From: Cloacibacillus evryensis DSM 19522
GTDB lineage: Bacteria; Synergistota; Synergistia; Synergistales; Synergistaceae
NCBI RefSeq assembly: GCF_000585335.1
Contig: NZ_KK073872.1
Location: forward strand, 254,001-318,000
Reading direction: 5' to 3'
Length of the DNA: 64,000 bases
A program made the translations under genes and the position numbers. Each line of letters starts with the position of its first letter. The stretch's first letter is position 1. This document shows positions 41,506-50,081 of this stretch, in pieces. The notes beneath the pieces are model-generated. The model saw only the letters and a list, made by a program, of their open reading frames with translations. It ran no database searches and was not told the origin of the DNA.

Positions 41506-42456
41506 ATGGTCCCAATAATATCCGGCCCCCGCTATGATGGGCGGCCGCATTACGGAAGGCTGAAACATTTGAAAGAAGAGACAAGAAAAAAAATAACCGA
41601 TCATCAGGTCCGCGCCTTCATGGCCTTTGCCAGGAGCATCCGCCCCGGCTGGCGCGCGAACCTGCTCGCCGGCGCGTTCATACCGTTGCTGAGGCTGATC
41701 GGCGTGCGCAAGGATGTGGCGCGCCGCAATATAATGCTCTGCTTCCCGGAAAAAGAGAAGGCGGAACGCGAGAAAATACTTGCCGAATCCTACGAAAGCA
41801 TGATCTGGACCGGCGTTGAAATGCTCGCCTGGCAGCATGACCCCTCGCTGATCGACCGCATGGTCTTGGAGGTAAGGGGCATAGAGCATGTGGAAAAGGC
41901 GCTGAAAGAGGGCAGGGGTGCGGTGTTGTTTTCCGCGCATCTGGGCAGCTGGGAGCTCGGCGCCGCCTGGTGCTCGCGCCATTTCCCCTTTTATGGGCTC
42001 GTGCGGCATTCGGACAGCCCCTTCCAGCGGCGGCTGATAGAAACTTTGAGGGAAAATTCCGGCCTGCGGACGATATCAAAAGACTCCTCGATGAAACATG
42101 TCGCGACGCTGCTTAAAGACAACACGATGATAGGCTTTCTCGCTGATCAGCACTGGGGCGACGATGGCATGTCCGTGCCCTTCTTCGGGCAGAACACGTC
42201 GACGGCATCCGGCCCGGCGGCCTTTTCCATGCTTACCGGCGCGCCGATGATCCCGGTGGCATTCACCCGCATTGAGCCCTTTAAGTTTTACCTTTCATTC
42301 GGAAAACCTATCGAACATCCCCAGAATATGAAACGCGGCGAGGCTGTGCGCAGCCTCACGATCCGGATGAATGAGGAATATGAGAGGATGATCCGCGAGA
42401 ATCCAGGGCAATGGCTTTGGCAGCACCGGAGATTCCGCGAAATGATAACGGACTGA
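41506..42456 (+). CDS. Lysophospholipid acyltransferase, LpxL/HtrB-like
   Basis: 316 residues. Acyltransferase motif SAHLGSWELGAAW (HxxxxE), GFLADQHWGDDGMSVPFFG and AFSMLTGAPMIPVAFTRIEPFKF, as in lipid A late acyltransferases. It probably adds an acyl chain to a lipid A precursor or related glycolipid at the inner-membrane face. Start is uncertain: ATG 41506 has a weak site, while TTG 41570 has GGAAGG nine bases upstream and would remove 21 residues. The helix near ANLLAGAFIPLLRLIG may anchor it. Confidence 0.83.
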   Translation: MVPIISGPRYDGRPHYGRLKHLKEETRKKITDHQVRAFMAFARSIRPGWRANLLAGAFIPLLRLIGVRKDVARRNIMLCFPEKEKAEREKILAESYESMIWTGVEMLAWQHDPSLIDRMVLEVRGIEHVEKALKEGRGAVLFSAHLGSWELGAAWCSRHFPFYGLVRHSDSPFQRRLIETLRENSGLRTISKDSSMKHVATLLKDNTMIGFLADQHWGDDGMSVPFFGQNTSTASGPAAFSMLTGAPMIPVAFTRIEPFKFYLSFGKPIEHPQNMKRGEAVRSLTIRMNEEYERMIRENPGQWLWQHRRFREMITD

Positions 42457-42531
42457 ATAACTGAATAAATGTAAGCCGTCCGCTCCCGAAACAGAAGATA
42501 TGGTTTTGTTCGGAAGAAGAAAACGGCCCCG

Positions 42532-44070
42532 TCAAATTACATCCTTGTCTCTGACCCCCGCCATCAGCAGGCCGATCTTTTCGATGTCGGCGCTTCGCGG
42601 GTCGTCCACAACGCCGCTTATCTCCCCGCTGTACATGACGGCTATGCGGTCGGAAAGGGCGGTGAGCTCCTGCAGGTCCTTGGAGATGAGAAGCACTGCC
42701 GCTCCCGCCTCGCGCGCCTCTATCAGCCGCTTATGGACAAATTCCGCCGCGCCGACGTCGAGTCCCCAGGTGGGCTGCATCGCGATGATGACCTTGGTTT
42801 CCTCGGATATCTCGCGTGAGAGCATCAGCTTCTGGAGATTTCCGCCCGAGAGCACGCGCACCGGCGCGAAGAGATCCGGTATCTGGACGTCGTAATCCTT
42901 GACGCGTTCCGCCGCGAAATCCGTGATATATGCCCAGTCCATGAAGAATTTGTTCTTCTCCATCGGCGGCCGGCAATAGCCCTTGAGGGCGATGTTCCCG
43001 ATTATGCTCATGTTGGCGACGAGCCCCACTCCCTTACGGTCGGCGGGAATGTAGCTGATACCCTTTTCTATGCAGCCGCGCGTTCCCTCCGAGGTAATGT
43101 CGTTTCCTTCGAGAGATACCGAACCGGAATCCGGGGAGCGCAGTCCGGCGAGGACCTCGCAGAGCTCGTCCTGCCCGTTTCCGTCGACGCCGGCGACGCC
43201 GAGGATCTCGCCGCCGCGTATTGCGAGCGAGACGCCCTTCAACGCCTCCGTGCCGCGCTCGTCTTTCAGCGTCAGGCGGGAACATTCGAGCACCGTCCCT
43301 CCCGGCTTCCTGCGGTCTTCCGGCAGCGAGGTGCCTTCGAGGCTGTGGCCGACCATCATCTCCGCGATCTCCGCCTTTGAAACGCCGGCGGCCTCTCGCG
43401 TCGCCACGCGCACGCCTTTGCGGAGCACTGTGAGGCGGTCGGATATTTCCATTATTTCTTCGATTTTATGGGATATGAGGATGATGCCGTGTCCGGCGGC
43501 GACCATGTCCTTCAGCGTCTTGAAGAGCTCCCGCGTCTCCTGCGGCGTAAGGACGGAGGTCGGCTCGTCGAGTATCAGCACCTTCGTGCCGCGGTAGAGC
43601 ATTTTTAGTATCTCGACGCGCTGCTGTTCGCCGATGGAAAGCTGCCACACCTTCGCCTCCGGGTCCACCGCGAGGCTGTAACGGTCGGATATTTCACGAA
43701 TGCGCGCGATGATTTTTTCTTTATTTATAACGAGCGGGATGTCGCCGAGCCCGAGAATGATGTTCTCCCAGACGGTGAAGACGGGGACGAGCATAAAATG
43801 CTGATGGACCATGCCGACCCCGTGGCCGATGGCCGCCTTGGGGTTGGGAAGAAAGACCGGCTCGCCCTCGATATATATCGACCCGGCGTCGGGAAGATAT
43901 ATCCCCGCGAGGCAGTTCATAAGCGTAGTCTTGCCGGCGCCGTTCTCTCCGAGTATGCTGTGCACCTCGCCGGCGAGCAATTCAAAATCGACGCCCTTGT
44001 TGGCGTGCTTCCCGTAAAAAATCTTATCCACGCCACGCATTGAAACAAGCGTTTTTTTAGTCTCAGTCAT
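42532..44070 (-). CDS. Nucleoside/simple-sugar-type ABC transporter ATPase (double domain)
   Basis: 512 residues with two ABC domains. The first has GENGAGKTTLMN and LSIGEQQRVEILKMLYRGTKVLILDEPTSVLTP. The second has the degenerate Walker A GVDGNGQDELCE and LSGGNLQKLMLSREI. This is the RbsA/YufO-like arrangement, and the closest theme is the basic-membrane-protein (BMP)/nucleoside importers. Two permease genes usually follow but none is here. The BMP-family binding protein at 45223 on the other strand is the natural partner. ATG 44070 lacks strong support but gives the family N-terminus. Confidence 0.88.
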   Translation of the reverse strand: MTETKKTLVSMRGVDKIFYGKHANKGVDFELLAGEVHSILGENGAGKTTLMNCLAGIYLPDAGSIYIEGEPVFLPNPKAAIGHGVGMVHQHFMLVPVFTVWENIILGLGDIPLVINKEKIIARIREISDRYSLAVDPEAKVWQLSIGEQQRVEILKMLYRGTKVLILDEPTSVLTPQETRELFKTLKDMVAAGHGIILISHKIEEIMEISDRLTVLRKGVRVATREAAGVSKAEIAEMMVGHSLEGTSLPEDRRKPGGTVLECSRLTLKDERGTEALKGVSLAIRGGEILGVAGVDGNGQDELCEVLAGLRSPDSGSVSLEGNDITSEGTRGCIEKGISYIPADRKGVGLVANMSIIGNIALKGYCRPPMEKNKFFMDWAYITDFAAERVKDYDVQIPDLFAPVRVLSGGNLQKLMLSREISEETKVIIAMQPTWGLDVGAAEFVHKRLIEAREAGAAVLLISKDLQELTALSDRIAVMYSGEISGVVDDPRSADIEKIGLLMAGVRDKDVI

Positions 44071-44206
44071 GCTGATTCCCCCGTTCGTCAGGTAAATAGT
44101 AACAGCAAATATCTTTCAAGACAATAAGTCGGAGTAAGTATATAGTTGAATGACGGAGAAAGGGTATACAATATTTGGGATTAGATATGTGGAAGAGGTA
44201 GATAAC

Positions 44207-45088
44207 ATGCGGGCATGGACTAAAGACGGAAAGATGATGAGTTATGGGCTGGCAGCGGTCGTTACGATGATATGGAGTATTACCTTCGTCTCGACGAAAT
44301 TCCTCCTGAATTATCTTTCACCGGCGGAGATACTGCTGTACCGTGTCATTCTGGCCTATTTCATTTTTGTTATGATGGACCCGCGTTTTATCCGGCCTGT
44401 CAGCCTGCGGGAAGAGTGCCGCTTTGCCCTGATGGGATTTTTGGGGACGACCCTCTACTTTCTTGGCGAAAATTTTGCCCTCGAATATGGAACGGCCTCG
44501 AATGTCTCGCTGCTGGTATCCACGGCTCCGCTTCTAACGGGGATAGTCGCCCACTTCTTTGTGAAATCGGAGCGGTTGACGAAGAGGTTCGCGATCGGAG
44601 GCCTCTTTTGCCTCGGAGGAGTGTCTCTCATCATCTTCAACGGGCACTTTATCCTGAAATTGAGCCCGGTAGGCGACTTTTTCGCGCTCGCGGCGGCGCT
44701 CTCATTCGCCTTCTATTCTGTCACCGTGCGTAATATGAGCCGTGGTTATGCGATGACGGTGATCACGCGCAAGAGTTTTTTCTACGCGCTCCTGACGCTG
44801 CTGCCTCTTACTCTTACGCCGCTGATCAACTGGCATCCGCAGGATCTTTTTCGCGTAGACGTATTGCTGAACCTGCTCTTCCTGGGGGCGTTAGCCTCGG
44901 CGTTCTGTTACCTTGCCTGGAACAAAGTCATATGGGCCCTGGGCGCGGTCAAAGCCAACAACCTTATATACCTCACGCCGCCGTTGGTAATTATAAACGC
45001 CGCCGTCATCCTCCGCGAACGCATCACCCCTTTCGCCGTCGCCGGCGGTTTGCTGATTTTGGTGGGAGTCTACATTTCGCAAAAGTAG
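44207..45088 (+). CDS. EamA/DMT-superfamily permease
   Basis: 293 residues, ten hydrophobic helices in two EamA halves. VTMIWSITFVSTKFLLNYLSPAEILLYRVILAY opens the first and ALSFAFYSVTVRNM the second; WNKVIWALGAVKANNLIYLTPPLVIINAAVILRERITP is typical of the final part. ATG 44207 has GAGG eight bases upstream, so the 19-residue extension to 44150 is rejected. Substrate unknown. It is not obviously part of the flanking BMP-type system, though it lies between its two genes. Confidence 0.87.
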   Translation: MRAWTKDGKMMSYGLAAVVTMIWSITFVSTKFLLNYLSPAEILLYRVILAYFIFVMMDPRFIRPVSLREECRFALMGFLGTTLYFLGENFALEYGTASNVSLLVSTAPLLTGIVAHFFVKSERLTKRFAIGGLFCLGGVSLIIFNGHFILKLSPVGDFFALAAALSFAFYSVTVRNMSRGYAMTVITRKSFFYALLTLLPLTLTPLINWHPQDLFRVDVLLNLLFLGALASAFCYLAWNKVIWALGAVKANNLIYLTPPLVIINAAVILRERITPFAVAGGLLILVGVYISQK

Positions 45089-45222
45089 CGGCGCTTTGAG
45101 CCGGGTTATTTATTTTGCCGCGGCGGTTGAAAAATATGGAAAATTTGATTCCACTGTGCTATTCTAAGCAAATGTTAGCCATTGGTCCTAACTGAAAAAA
45201 TATCATGGGAGGAAACTTTGCA

Positions 45223-46302
45223 ATGAAAAAGGGCATTTTGCTTGCGCTGCTGCTTGTGACGGCCTTCGCCGCCTCGGCTTTCGCCTTGGCTCCGATCAAG
45301 CCCGAGGATCAGAAACCGGTATTTATCTATGTGGGGCCCGTCGCGGACGGCGGCTACAACTACATGCACGACCTCGGACGTCAGGCTATGGAGAAGGCCA
45401 ATCCGGGAGTCAAGGGATCGATAGTGGAATCGGTTCCCGAGGGGCCGGACGCCGAGCGCGTCATGGAGACGGCCATCCGCAACGGCGCGAAGGTCGTTTA
45501 CGCTAACTCCTTCGGCTATATGGACCACGTGATCAACGTTGCGAAAAAGTATCCCGACGTCTACTTCAACCACTGCTCTGGATACAAAGTCGCCCCGAAC
45601 GCCAGCACCTACTTCGGACGCATGTATCAGCCGCGCTACCTCTCCGGCCTCGTCGCCGGCAAAGCGACAAAGTCGAACCTCATCGGTTATGTCGCCGCCT
45701 ATCCGATCCCCGAAGTCATCCGCGGCATCAACGCCTTCACCCTCGGCGTGCGCAAGGTGAACCCGAACGCGAAGGTCAAGGTCGTTTGGATCTACACGTG
45801 GCATGATCCCGCGAAGGAAAAGGAGGCCACGAAGGCCCTTTTCGACGCAAAGTGCGATACGATAGCGATGCACGCAGACACTGGCGGAGCGCCGCAGGCC
45901 GCGGAGGAGCTTGGCATGTGGGTCATCGGCTACAACTACCCGATGGACAAGTACGCGCCGACCCGCCATCTCGTTACCCCCGTCTGGAACTGGGGCAAGT
46001 ACTATGACTACTCGACAAAGGCCATTGCCAACGGCACCTGGAAGTCGCAGCAGGTATGGTGGAGCATGAAGGACGGCATGGTCGACCTCTCGAAGTTCGG
46101 CAAAGATGTCAAAGAGGATACGAAAAAGCTGGTCGCCTCTGAGAAGAAAAAGATCATTGACGGCAAATGGGACGTTTTCACCGGCCCGATCAAGGGACAG
46201 GACGGCAAGGTAGTCGTGCCGCAGGGCAAGAAGCTCAACGACGGCGAGATGCTCTCGATGAACTGGTTCGTGGAGGGCGTAGAGGGAACGATCCCGAAAT
46301 AA
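45223..46302 (+). CDS. BMP-family ABC transporter substrate-binding protein
   Basis: 359 residues. The signal peptide KKGILLALLLVTAFAASAFA has no lipobox cysteine, unlike the Med/BmpA lipoproteins. BMP-domain motifs: VFIYVGPVADGGYNYMHDLGRQAM, YFGRMYQPRYLSGLVAGKATKSNLIGYVAAYPIPEVIRGINAFTLGVRKVNP and AMHADTGGAPQAAEELG. It should bind a nucleoside or similar purine-type ligand in the periplasm and feed the ATPase at 42532. GGAGG lies ten bases before ATG 45223. Confidence 0.9.
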   Translation: MKKGILLALLLVTAFAASAFALAPIKPEDQKPVFIYVGPVADGGYNYMHDLGRQAMEKANPGVKGSIVESVPEGPDAERVMETAIRNGAKVVYANSFGYMDHVINVAKKYPDVYFNHCSGYKVAPNASTYFGRMYQPRYLSGLVAGKATKSNLIGYVAAYPIPEVIRGINAFTLGVRKVNPNAKVKVVWIYTWHDPAKEKEATKALFDAKCDTIAMHADTGGAPQAAEELGMWVIGYNYPMDKYAPTRHLVTPVWNWGKYYDYSTKAIANGTWKSQQVWWSMKDGMVDLSKFGKDVKEDTKKLVASEKKKIIDGKWDVFTGPIKGQDGKVVVPQGKKLNDGEMLSMNWFVEGVEGTIPK

Positions 46303-46330
46303 GATCTTAGACAAATAAAAAAGCTAAACG

Positions 46331-46369
46331 AAAAATCCGGCCTTTTATGGGCCGGATTTTTTTATTTTT
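46331..46369 (+). terminator. Strong intrinsic terminator of the BMP gene
   Basis: AAAAATCCGGCC (46331-46342), seven-base loop, GGCCGGATTTTTTT (46350-46363), then ATTTTT. Confidence 0.92.
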
Positions 46370-46392
46370 CACTTTAACGAGGCCGCAGTTTT

Positions 46393-46737
46393 TTAATATC
46401 CGAACCTGTTCCGGCCGCGGCTTGCCTCCGCCAGGCAGCAATAGGCGACCAATACGATATTCAGTACGGGAAAGAATGCCGCGAGCGCCCACCAGCCGCT
46501 CTTGTCCGTGTCGTGCAGCCGCCGTACCGTCATCGTCAGCACCGGCACGACGGCGGCGATGCCGTAGATATAGTTCAGGATGCCTAACATCGGCAGCAGC
46601 CGGCTCAGCGTCACGAGGACGGCCCCCACGACGATATTTACCGCGAACGCCTGCCAATAATCGCTGCGCGGCGTCCTTCCCTCGAAGACGAAATAATTCG
46701 CGAACATTTTTTTGTAGGAATAGATAAAATCTTCCAT
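46393..46737 (-). CDS. DUF805 small membrane protein
   Basis: 114 residues with four hydrophobic helices. The N-terminal pattern FEGRTPRSDYWQAFAVNIVVG and VRRLHDTDKSGWWALAAFFPVLNIVLVAYCCLAEASRGRNRFG are characteristic of DUF805. GGAGGAACGGCG precedes ATG. Inner-membrane, function unknown. Confidence 0.9.
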   Translation of the reverse strand: MEDFIYSYKKMFANYFVFEGRTPRSDYWQAFAVNIVVGAVLVTLSRLLPMLGILNYIYGIAAVVPVLTMTVRRLHDTDKSGWWALAAFFPVLNIVLVAYCCLAEASRGRNRFGY

Positions 46738-46775
46738 CGCCGTTCCTCCTCCGGTCTTATATTCGTCTTATAATT

Positions 46776-47855
46776 CTAGCCGAATATCTCTCCGAGCGCC
46801 ATTTCGACCTGCCGGTTTTCTTCCGGCAATCCTACGGAGATGCGCATGACGCGTTCTTTGCGCAGCGAGAGGCCGCGCACGGCGATACCCTTTTGGGCGA
46901 ATGCCGCGGCGAGGCCGTCGTATCTTTCCCGCGGAAATATCAGCACGAAATTTGCCCGCGAGGGGATATATTCCACCCCGCAGCGGCGCAGCGCGGCGCA
47001 GAGTTTGCCGCGTTCCGCGGCGACCGCCGCGCATGTCTTCCCGAGATGTTCTTTTTCGTCAAGCGCCGCGATGGCGCCGGCTTCGGCCACAGAGGTGACG
47101 CAGTAAGGCTCGCGCACCCGGTAGAGGTAGTCGAGCAGTCCCGGATGGGCCGCCGCCCAGCCGACACGCAGCCCCGCGAGGGCGAAGAGCTTTGAAAAGG
47201 TGCGGCAGATAATGAGATTGGGGAACTCTTCAAGGAGTTTGAACGACTCCGAGCCGTCCTCTCCCGTGAAGTCAAAGTAGGCCTCGTCGAGGATCACGGC
47301 GACCCTCGGCGGTATATCTTCCAGCATCTTGCGCAGGGAGGCGGCATCAGCCAGCGTGCCGGTTGGATTATTGGGGTTGCAGAAGAAGAGCATCTTTGTC
47401 GCGGGGCCTACGGCGGCGGCGAAATCAGCCGGTATCTGTCCGTATCCCTCGCCGAGCGGGATTTTTTTCACCGAAGCGCCGGCGATGAGCGCGGTATCGG
47501 CGTAGACGCCGAAGGTGCATTCTCCGCAGATCACCTCGTCTCCGGGGGCGAGGAAGGCGCGGCCGAGCATCGTGAAGAGGCCGTCGAGGCCGTTGGAGGT
47601 CATTATCTGCTCCGGCCTCAGAGAAAAACAGGCGGCGAGCTTTTCACGCAGCGCCGTATTCCTGCTGTCGGGATAGCGGTTGCCCCCGGCGAGCGCCCTC
47701 CGCATCGCCGCAAGGACCGAGGGCGGGAGCCCCTCGTTGTTTTCGTTGGCCGAAAGCCGGATCTTCGGCTCTTCTATGGTCGAGGCGTCGTATGGCTCGA
47801 TCCCCCATATCGCCGGACGGGCCATGGAACGGAAGAGTTCTTCTGTCTCCTGCAT
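46776..47855 (-). CDS. hisC: Histidinol-phosphate aminotransferase
   Basis: 359 residues, fold type I PLP enzyme. The HisC pattern includes NENNEGLPPSVLAAMRRALAGGNRYPD, FFCNPNNPTGTLAD, VAVILDEAYFDFTG and ICRTFSKLFALAGLRVGWAAAHP, where the Lys in FSKLF holds PLP. It converts imidazole-acetol phosphate to histidinol phosphate. It follows the HAD phosphatase by 15 bases, with the pair diverging from hisZ. AAAGGAG precedes ATG. Confidence 0.92.
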   Translation of the reverse strand: MQETEELFRSMARPAIWGIEPYDASTIEEPKIRLSANENNEGLPPSVLAAMRRALAGGNRYPDSRNTALREKLAACFSLRPEQIMTSNGLDGLFTMLGRAFLAPGDEVICGECTFGVYADTALIAGASVKKIPLGEGYGQIPADFAAAVGPATKMLFFCNPNNPTGTLADAASLRKMLEDIPPRVAVILDEAYFDFTGEDGSESFKLLEEFPNLIICRTFSKLFALAGLRVGWAAAHPGLLDYLYRVREPYCVTSVAEAGAIAALDEKEHLGKTCAAVAAERGKLCAALRRCGVEYIPSRANFVLIFPRERYDGLAAAFAQKGIAVRGLSLRKERVMRISVGLPEENRQVEMALGEIFG

Positions 47856-47870
47856 GATCTGTTTTCTCCT

Positions 47871-48677
47871 TTACCGGGCGTCTGTGAGGAGGCCCGCCGC
47901 GACAGACGCGCGCACGGCCTCCTCCGTAGTGTCATAGCGGAACTCGGCCTCCGGCAGCAAGTGACCTACCGCCGCGAAGCGTCCCCTGCCGAAGGCCGCC
48001 TGCGCCTGCATGTCGCTCGCCGTGTCTCCGAAGAATACCGGCGAAGCGGCGCCGAGGCGGCGGCAAAGTATCTCAAGTCCCTCCGGCGACGGTTTGGTGA
48101 TGCCGCTGTCGGAATTTATTATCAGCTCGTCGGGAAAATCTTCCCACCCGAGACTCTCCTTGCCCAGCTCCCATTCGAGATCGTTGCGCCCAGAATATAT
48201 CGCTGCGGGCAGCCCCAGCTCCTTCCAGTGCATCTTTATCATCGGCTTTTCGAGCAGATGCAGGCCGTATCCTTTGCCGCCGTAGAGTTCGGCGCATAGT
48301 TCCCGCACATCGCGGCGCGGGACGAGGGCGCCGTATCGCGCCGCCGCCCATTCGTGGGACGGCGCGCGGCAGTCCTCCAATTCCGAATAGAGCCTTTCGG
48401 GGGAGGGAAGCGCCTTTGAGAGAAGTTTCTCGCCGCTCGCCGCGGCCATTGAAAGTAGCGTCCAGGCGATGTCATAGTCGTCGTTGAAAGCGCCGTGACG
48501 CTTCAATACGCGTTCATGTCCCGCGTTGTAGCCGGGCGTGTCGGATATGCCGCCGCAGAATTTCTCCCAGCCGCCGAAGACCGCCTGCCGTATCACCTCT
48601 GGAAACGACCGGGCCACGTCGAGCAGCACTCCGTCGATATCAAATATCAGGGCGTCCGCTTTAAAATTTGTCTCCAT
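47871..48677 (-). CDS. HAD-family phosphatase, candidate histidinol-phosphate phosphatase
   Basis: 268 residues, HAD subfamily IA. Motif I is DALIFDIDGVLLDVARSF (DxDGVLxD); motif II is AIYSGRNDLEWELG; motif III is around KPSPEGLEILCRRLG; motif IV is VFFGDTASDMQAQAAFG. It resembles the HAD-IA group often found beside histidine genes. Because it is the operon partner of hisC and no other hisN- or hisB-type phosphatase is here, it probably dephosphorylates histidinol phosphate. This is inference. ATG 48677 has AAGGAG nine bases upstream. Confidence 0.8.
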   Translation of the reverse strand: METNFKADALIFDIDGVLLDVARSFPEVIRQAVFGGWEKFCGGISDTPGYNAGHERVLKRHGAFNDDYDIAWTLLSMAAASGEKLLSKALPSPERLYSELEDCRAPSHEWAAARYGALVPRRDVRELCAELYGGKGYGLHLLEKPMIKMHWKELGLPAAIYSGRNDLEWELGKESLGWEDFPDELIINSDSGITKPSPEGLEILCRRLGAASPVFFGDTASDMQAQAAFGRGRFAAVGHLLPEAEFRYDTTEEAVRASVAAGLLTDAR

Positions 48678-48768
48678 TTCTACCGGCTCCTTCAGTCTCT
48701 TGTCAGCCTCCCTTCGGGGGGCATGACTCAATATTATATGTTTTTGCCGGACTTATTGTGTTTCACAT

Positions 48769-48797
48769 TTGCAAAAGCGGCAAACGAGTGCTATTAT
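48769..48797 (+). promoter_or_regulatory. Promoter of the hisZ operon
   Basis: TTGCAA (48769-48774), 17-base spacer, TATTAT (48792-48797). It implies a leader of about 70 bases before hisZ. Confidence 0.7.
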
Positions 48798-48820
48798 ATA
48801 TCCCGCTTACGAAATTATCA

Positions 48821-48852
48821 AGCTATCACTTTAGCTAAGTAAAATGATAGCT
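48821..48852 (+). promoter_or_regulatory. Inverted repeat in the hisZ leader
   Basis: AGCTATCA (48821-48828) and TGATAGCT (48845-48852) are exact reverse complements, with a near-palindromic ACTTTAGCTAAGT between them. It lies between the promoter and the ribosome site (AAAGGA) and may be an operator or RNA hairpin. No His-rich leader ORF was found. Confidence 0.5.
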
Positions 48853-48875
48853 GGAACAGTGAAAGGATGAAGACG

Positions 48876-50081
48876 ATGAACAGGAATCCGAAGGGGTGCA
48901 GCAACATTGGCGGAGCGATCGCGGCCAATATGGAATATTGCAGAGGCGCGGCGATGCATCTATTTTCCCTTTACGGATACCATCCGTTCAGCCCCGCTGA
49001 GTTCCAGCTTGTGGAGGACGTCTGGAGCAAGATCGCTCCGGCGCGCGCGCGCCGCCTCATTCCCCTGATGTCGCCGCTCGGCGAGCCCTGCGTGCTGCGC
49101 GGCGACCTGACGCTTACGGCGGTCGCCTATCTGGGCAGCCACCACACATGCAGCGAGAGGCCGCTGCGCCTTTCGTATGCCGACCGTATCTTTTCCGTGC
49201 CGCAGCCGCCAAAGGATAACCTTGAGGAGAATCAGGTCGGCGTGGAGCTGATCGGCTGGGAGGATACGGGGGCCGACGCGGAGACGGCGGTGCTGCTGCT
49301 GCGCACGCTCGACCTGCTCAGCATCGAGCGGTCGGCGCTGGTGCTCGGCGACGTCTCCGTCCTCGCGGGGATATTCGGCGGCCTGCCGGAGAGCCGCGCG
49401 GGGAAACTGATAGAGGCTTTACAGGAACGGGCCTATACGAAATACAATATGCTGCTCGACGGGCTCGCGCTTCCGGAAGATAAGACGCTGCTGCTCCGGC
49501 GGCTGCCGTCGTTAAAGGGCGACGTTTCGGTGATCGGCGAAGCGATGGGATTGTTTGAAGATCCATCGGTGCTGATGCCGCTCAAGCGTCTCTGCGACAG
49601 CCTCTGCAAGCTCGGCTATGCGGAGCGGCTGCGTGTCGACCTGAGCTTCGTGCGCGACCTCGGATACTACAGCGGCCCCATATATAACGCCTATTCGTCT
49701 GTCGACGGCGTTCTGCTCGGAGGCGGCGGGCGCTACGACGGGCTGCTCGCGAAAGAGGGGATAGAGGGACAGGCCGCGGGCTTCGCCCTCAATCTTAAGG
49801 AGCTTGCCGCGCACTGCGCCTCCCCCGCCCCCGCGCCGCTGATGATGCTCTGGGGCGGCTCCTGCGCCAACGCGGAGGCGCTGCGTTACGCCGACGCGCT
49901 TTCAAAGAAAAACATCGCCTTTGAGCTGAGCTGGACGAAAGACAGGAAAGAGTCCCTCTCGACCGCCTCCCTGCGCGGCTACAAGTGGTGGATAGACTTA
50001 GGCGGCAGGCGGGTGACGCTGCTCCCCGGCGGCCGCGAGATCTCGTTGAACGAGTTTGAATCGGAGGTACTCTCATGCTGA
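48876..50081 (+). CDS. hisZ: ATP phosphoribosyltransferase regulatory subunit
   Basis: 401 residues, a histidyl-tRNA-synthetase-like protein without the anticodon-binding end. Class II-like motif regions are seen in LMSPLGEPCVLRGDLTLTAVAYL, DLSFVRDLGYYSGPIYNAY and GGGGRYDGLLAKEG. It associates with short-form HisG to give active, histidine-sensitive enzyme. ATG 48876 is preferred over ATG 48867 because AAAGGA lies eight bases upstream of the former. It heads hisZGBA-IE-H-F. Confidence 0.92.
   Translation: MNRNPKGCSNIGGAIAANMEYCRGAAMHLFSLYGYHPFSPAEFQLVEDVWSKIAPARARRLIPLMSPLGEPCVLRGDLTLTAVAYLGSHHTCSERPLRLSYADRIFSVPQPPKDNLEENQVGVELIGWEDTGADAETAVLLLRTLDLLSIERSALVLGDVSVLAGIFGGLPESRAGKLIEALQERAYTKYNMLLDGLALPEDKTLLLRRLPSLKGDVSVIGEAMGLFEDPSVLMPLKRLCDSLCKLGYAERLRVDLSFVRDLGYYSGPIYNAYSSVDGVLLGGGGRYDGLLAKEGIEGQAAGFALNLKELAAHCASPAPAPLMMLWGGSCANAEALRYADALSKKNIAFELSWTKDRKESLSTASLRGYKWWIDLGGRRVTLLPGGREISLNEFESEVLSC

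Noticed and set aside
40075-42009. 644-codon open frame on the minus strand across tyrS and the acyltransferase
   Set aside because: It is antisense to tyrS and the acyltransferase, both with strong motifs. Its translation is low-complexity and family-less; long antisense frames are common in GC-rich DNA.
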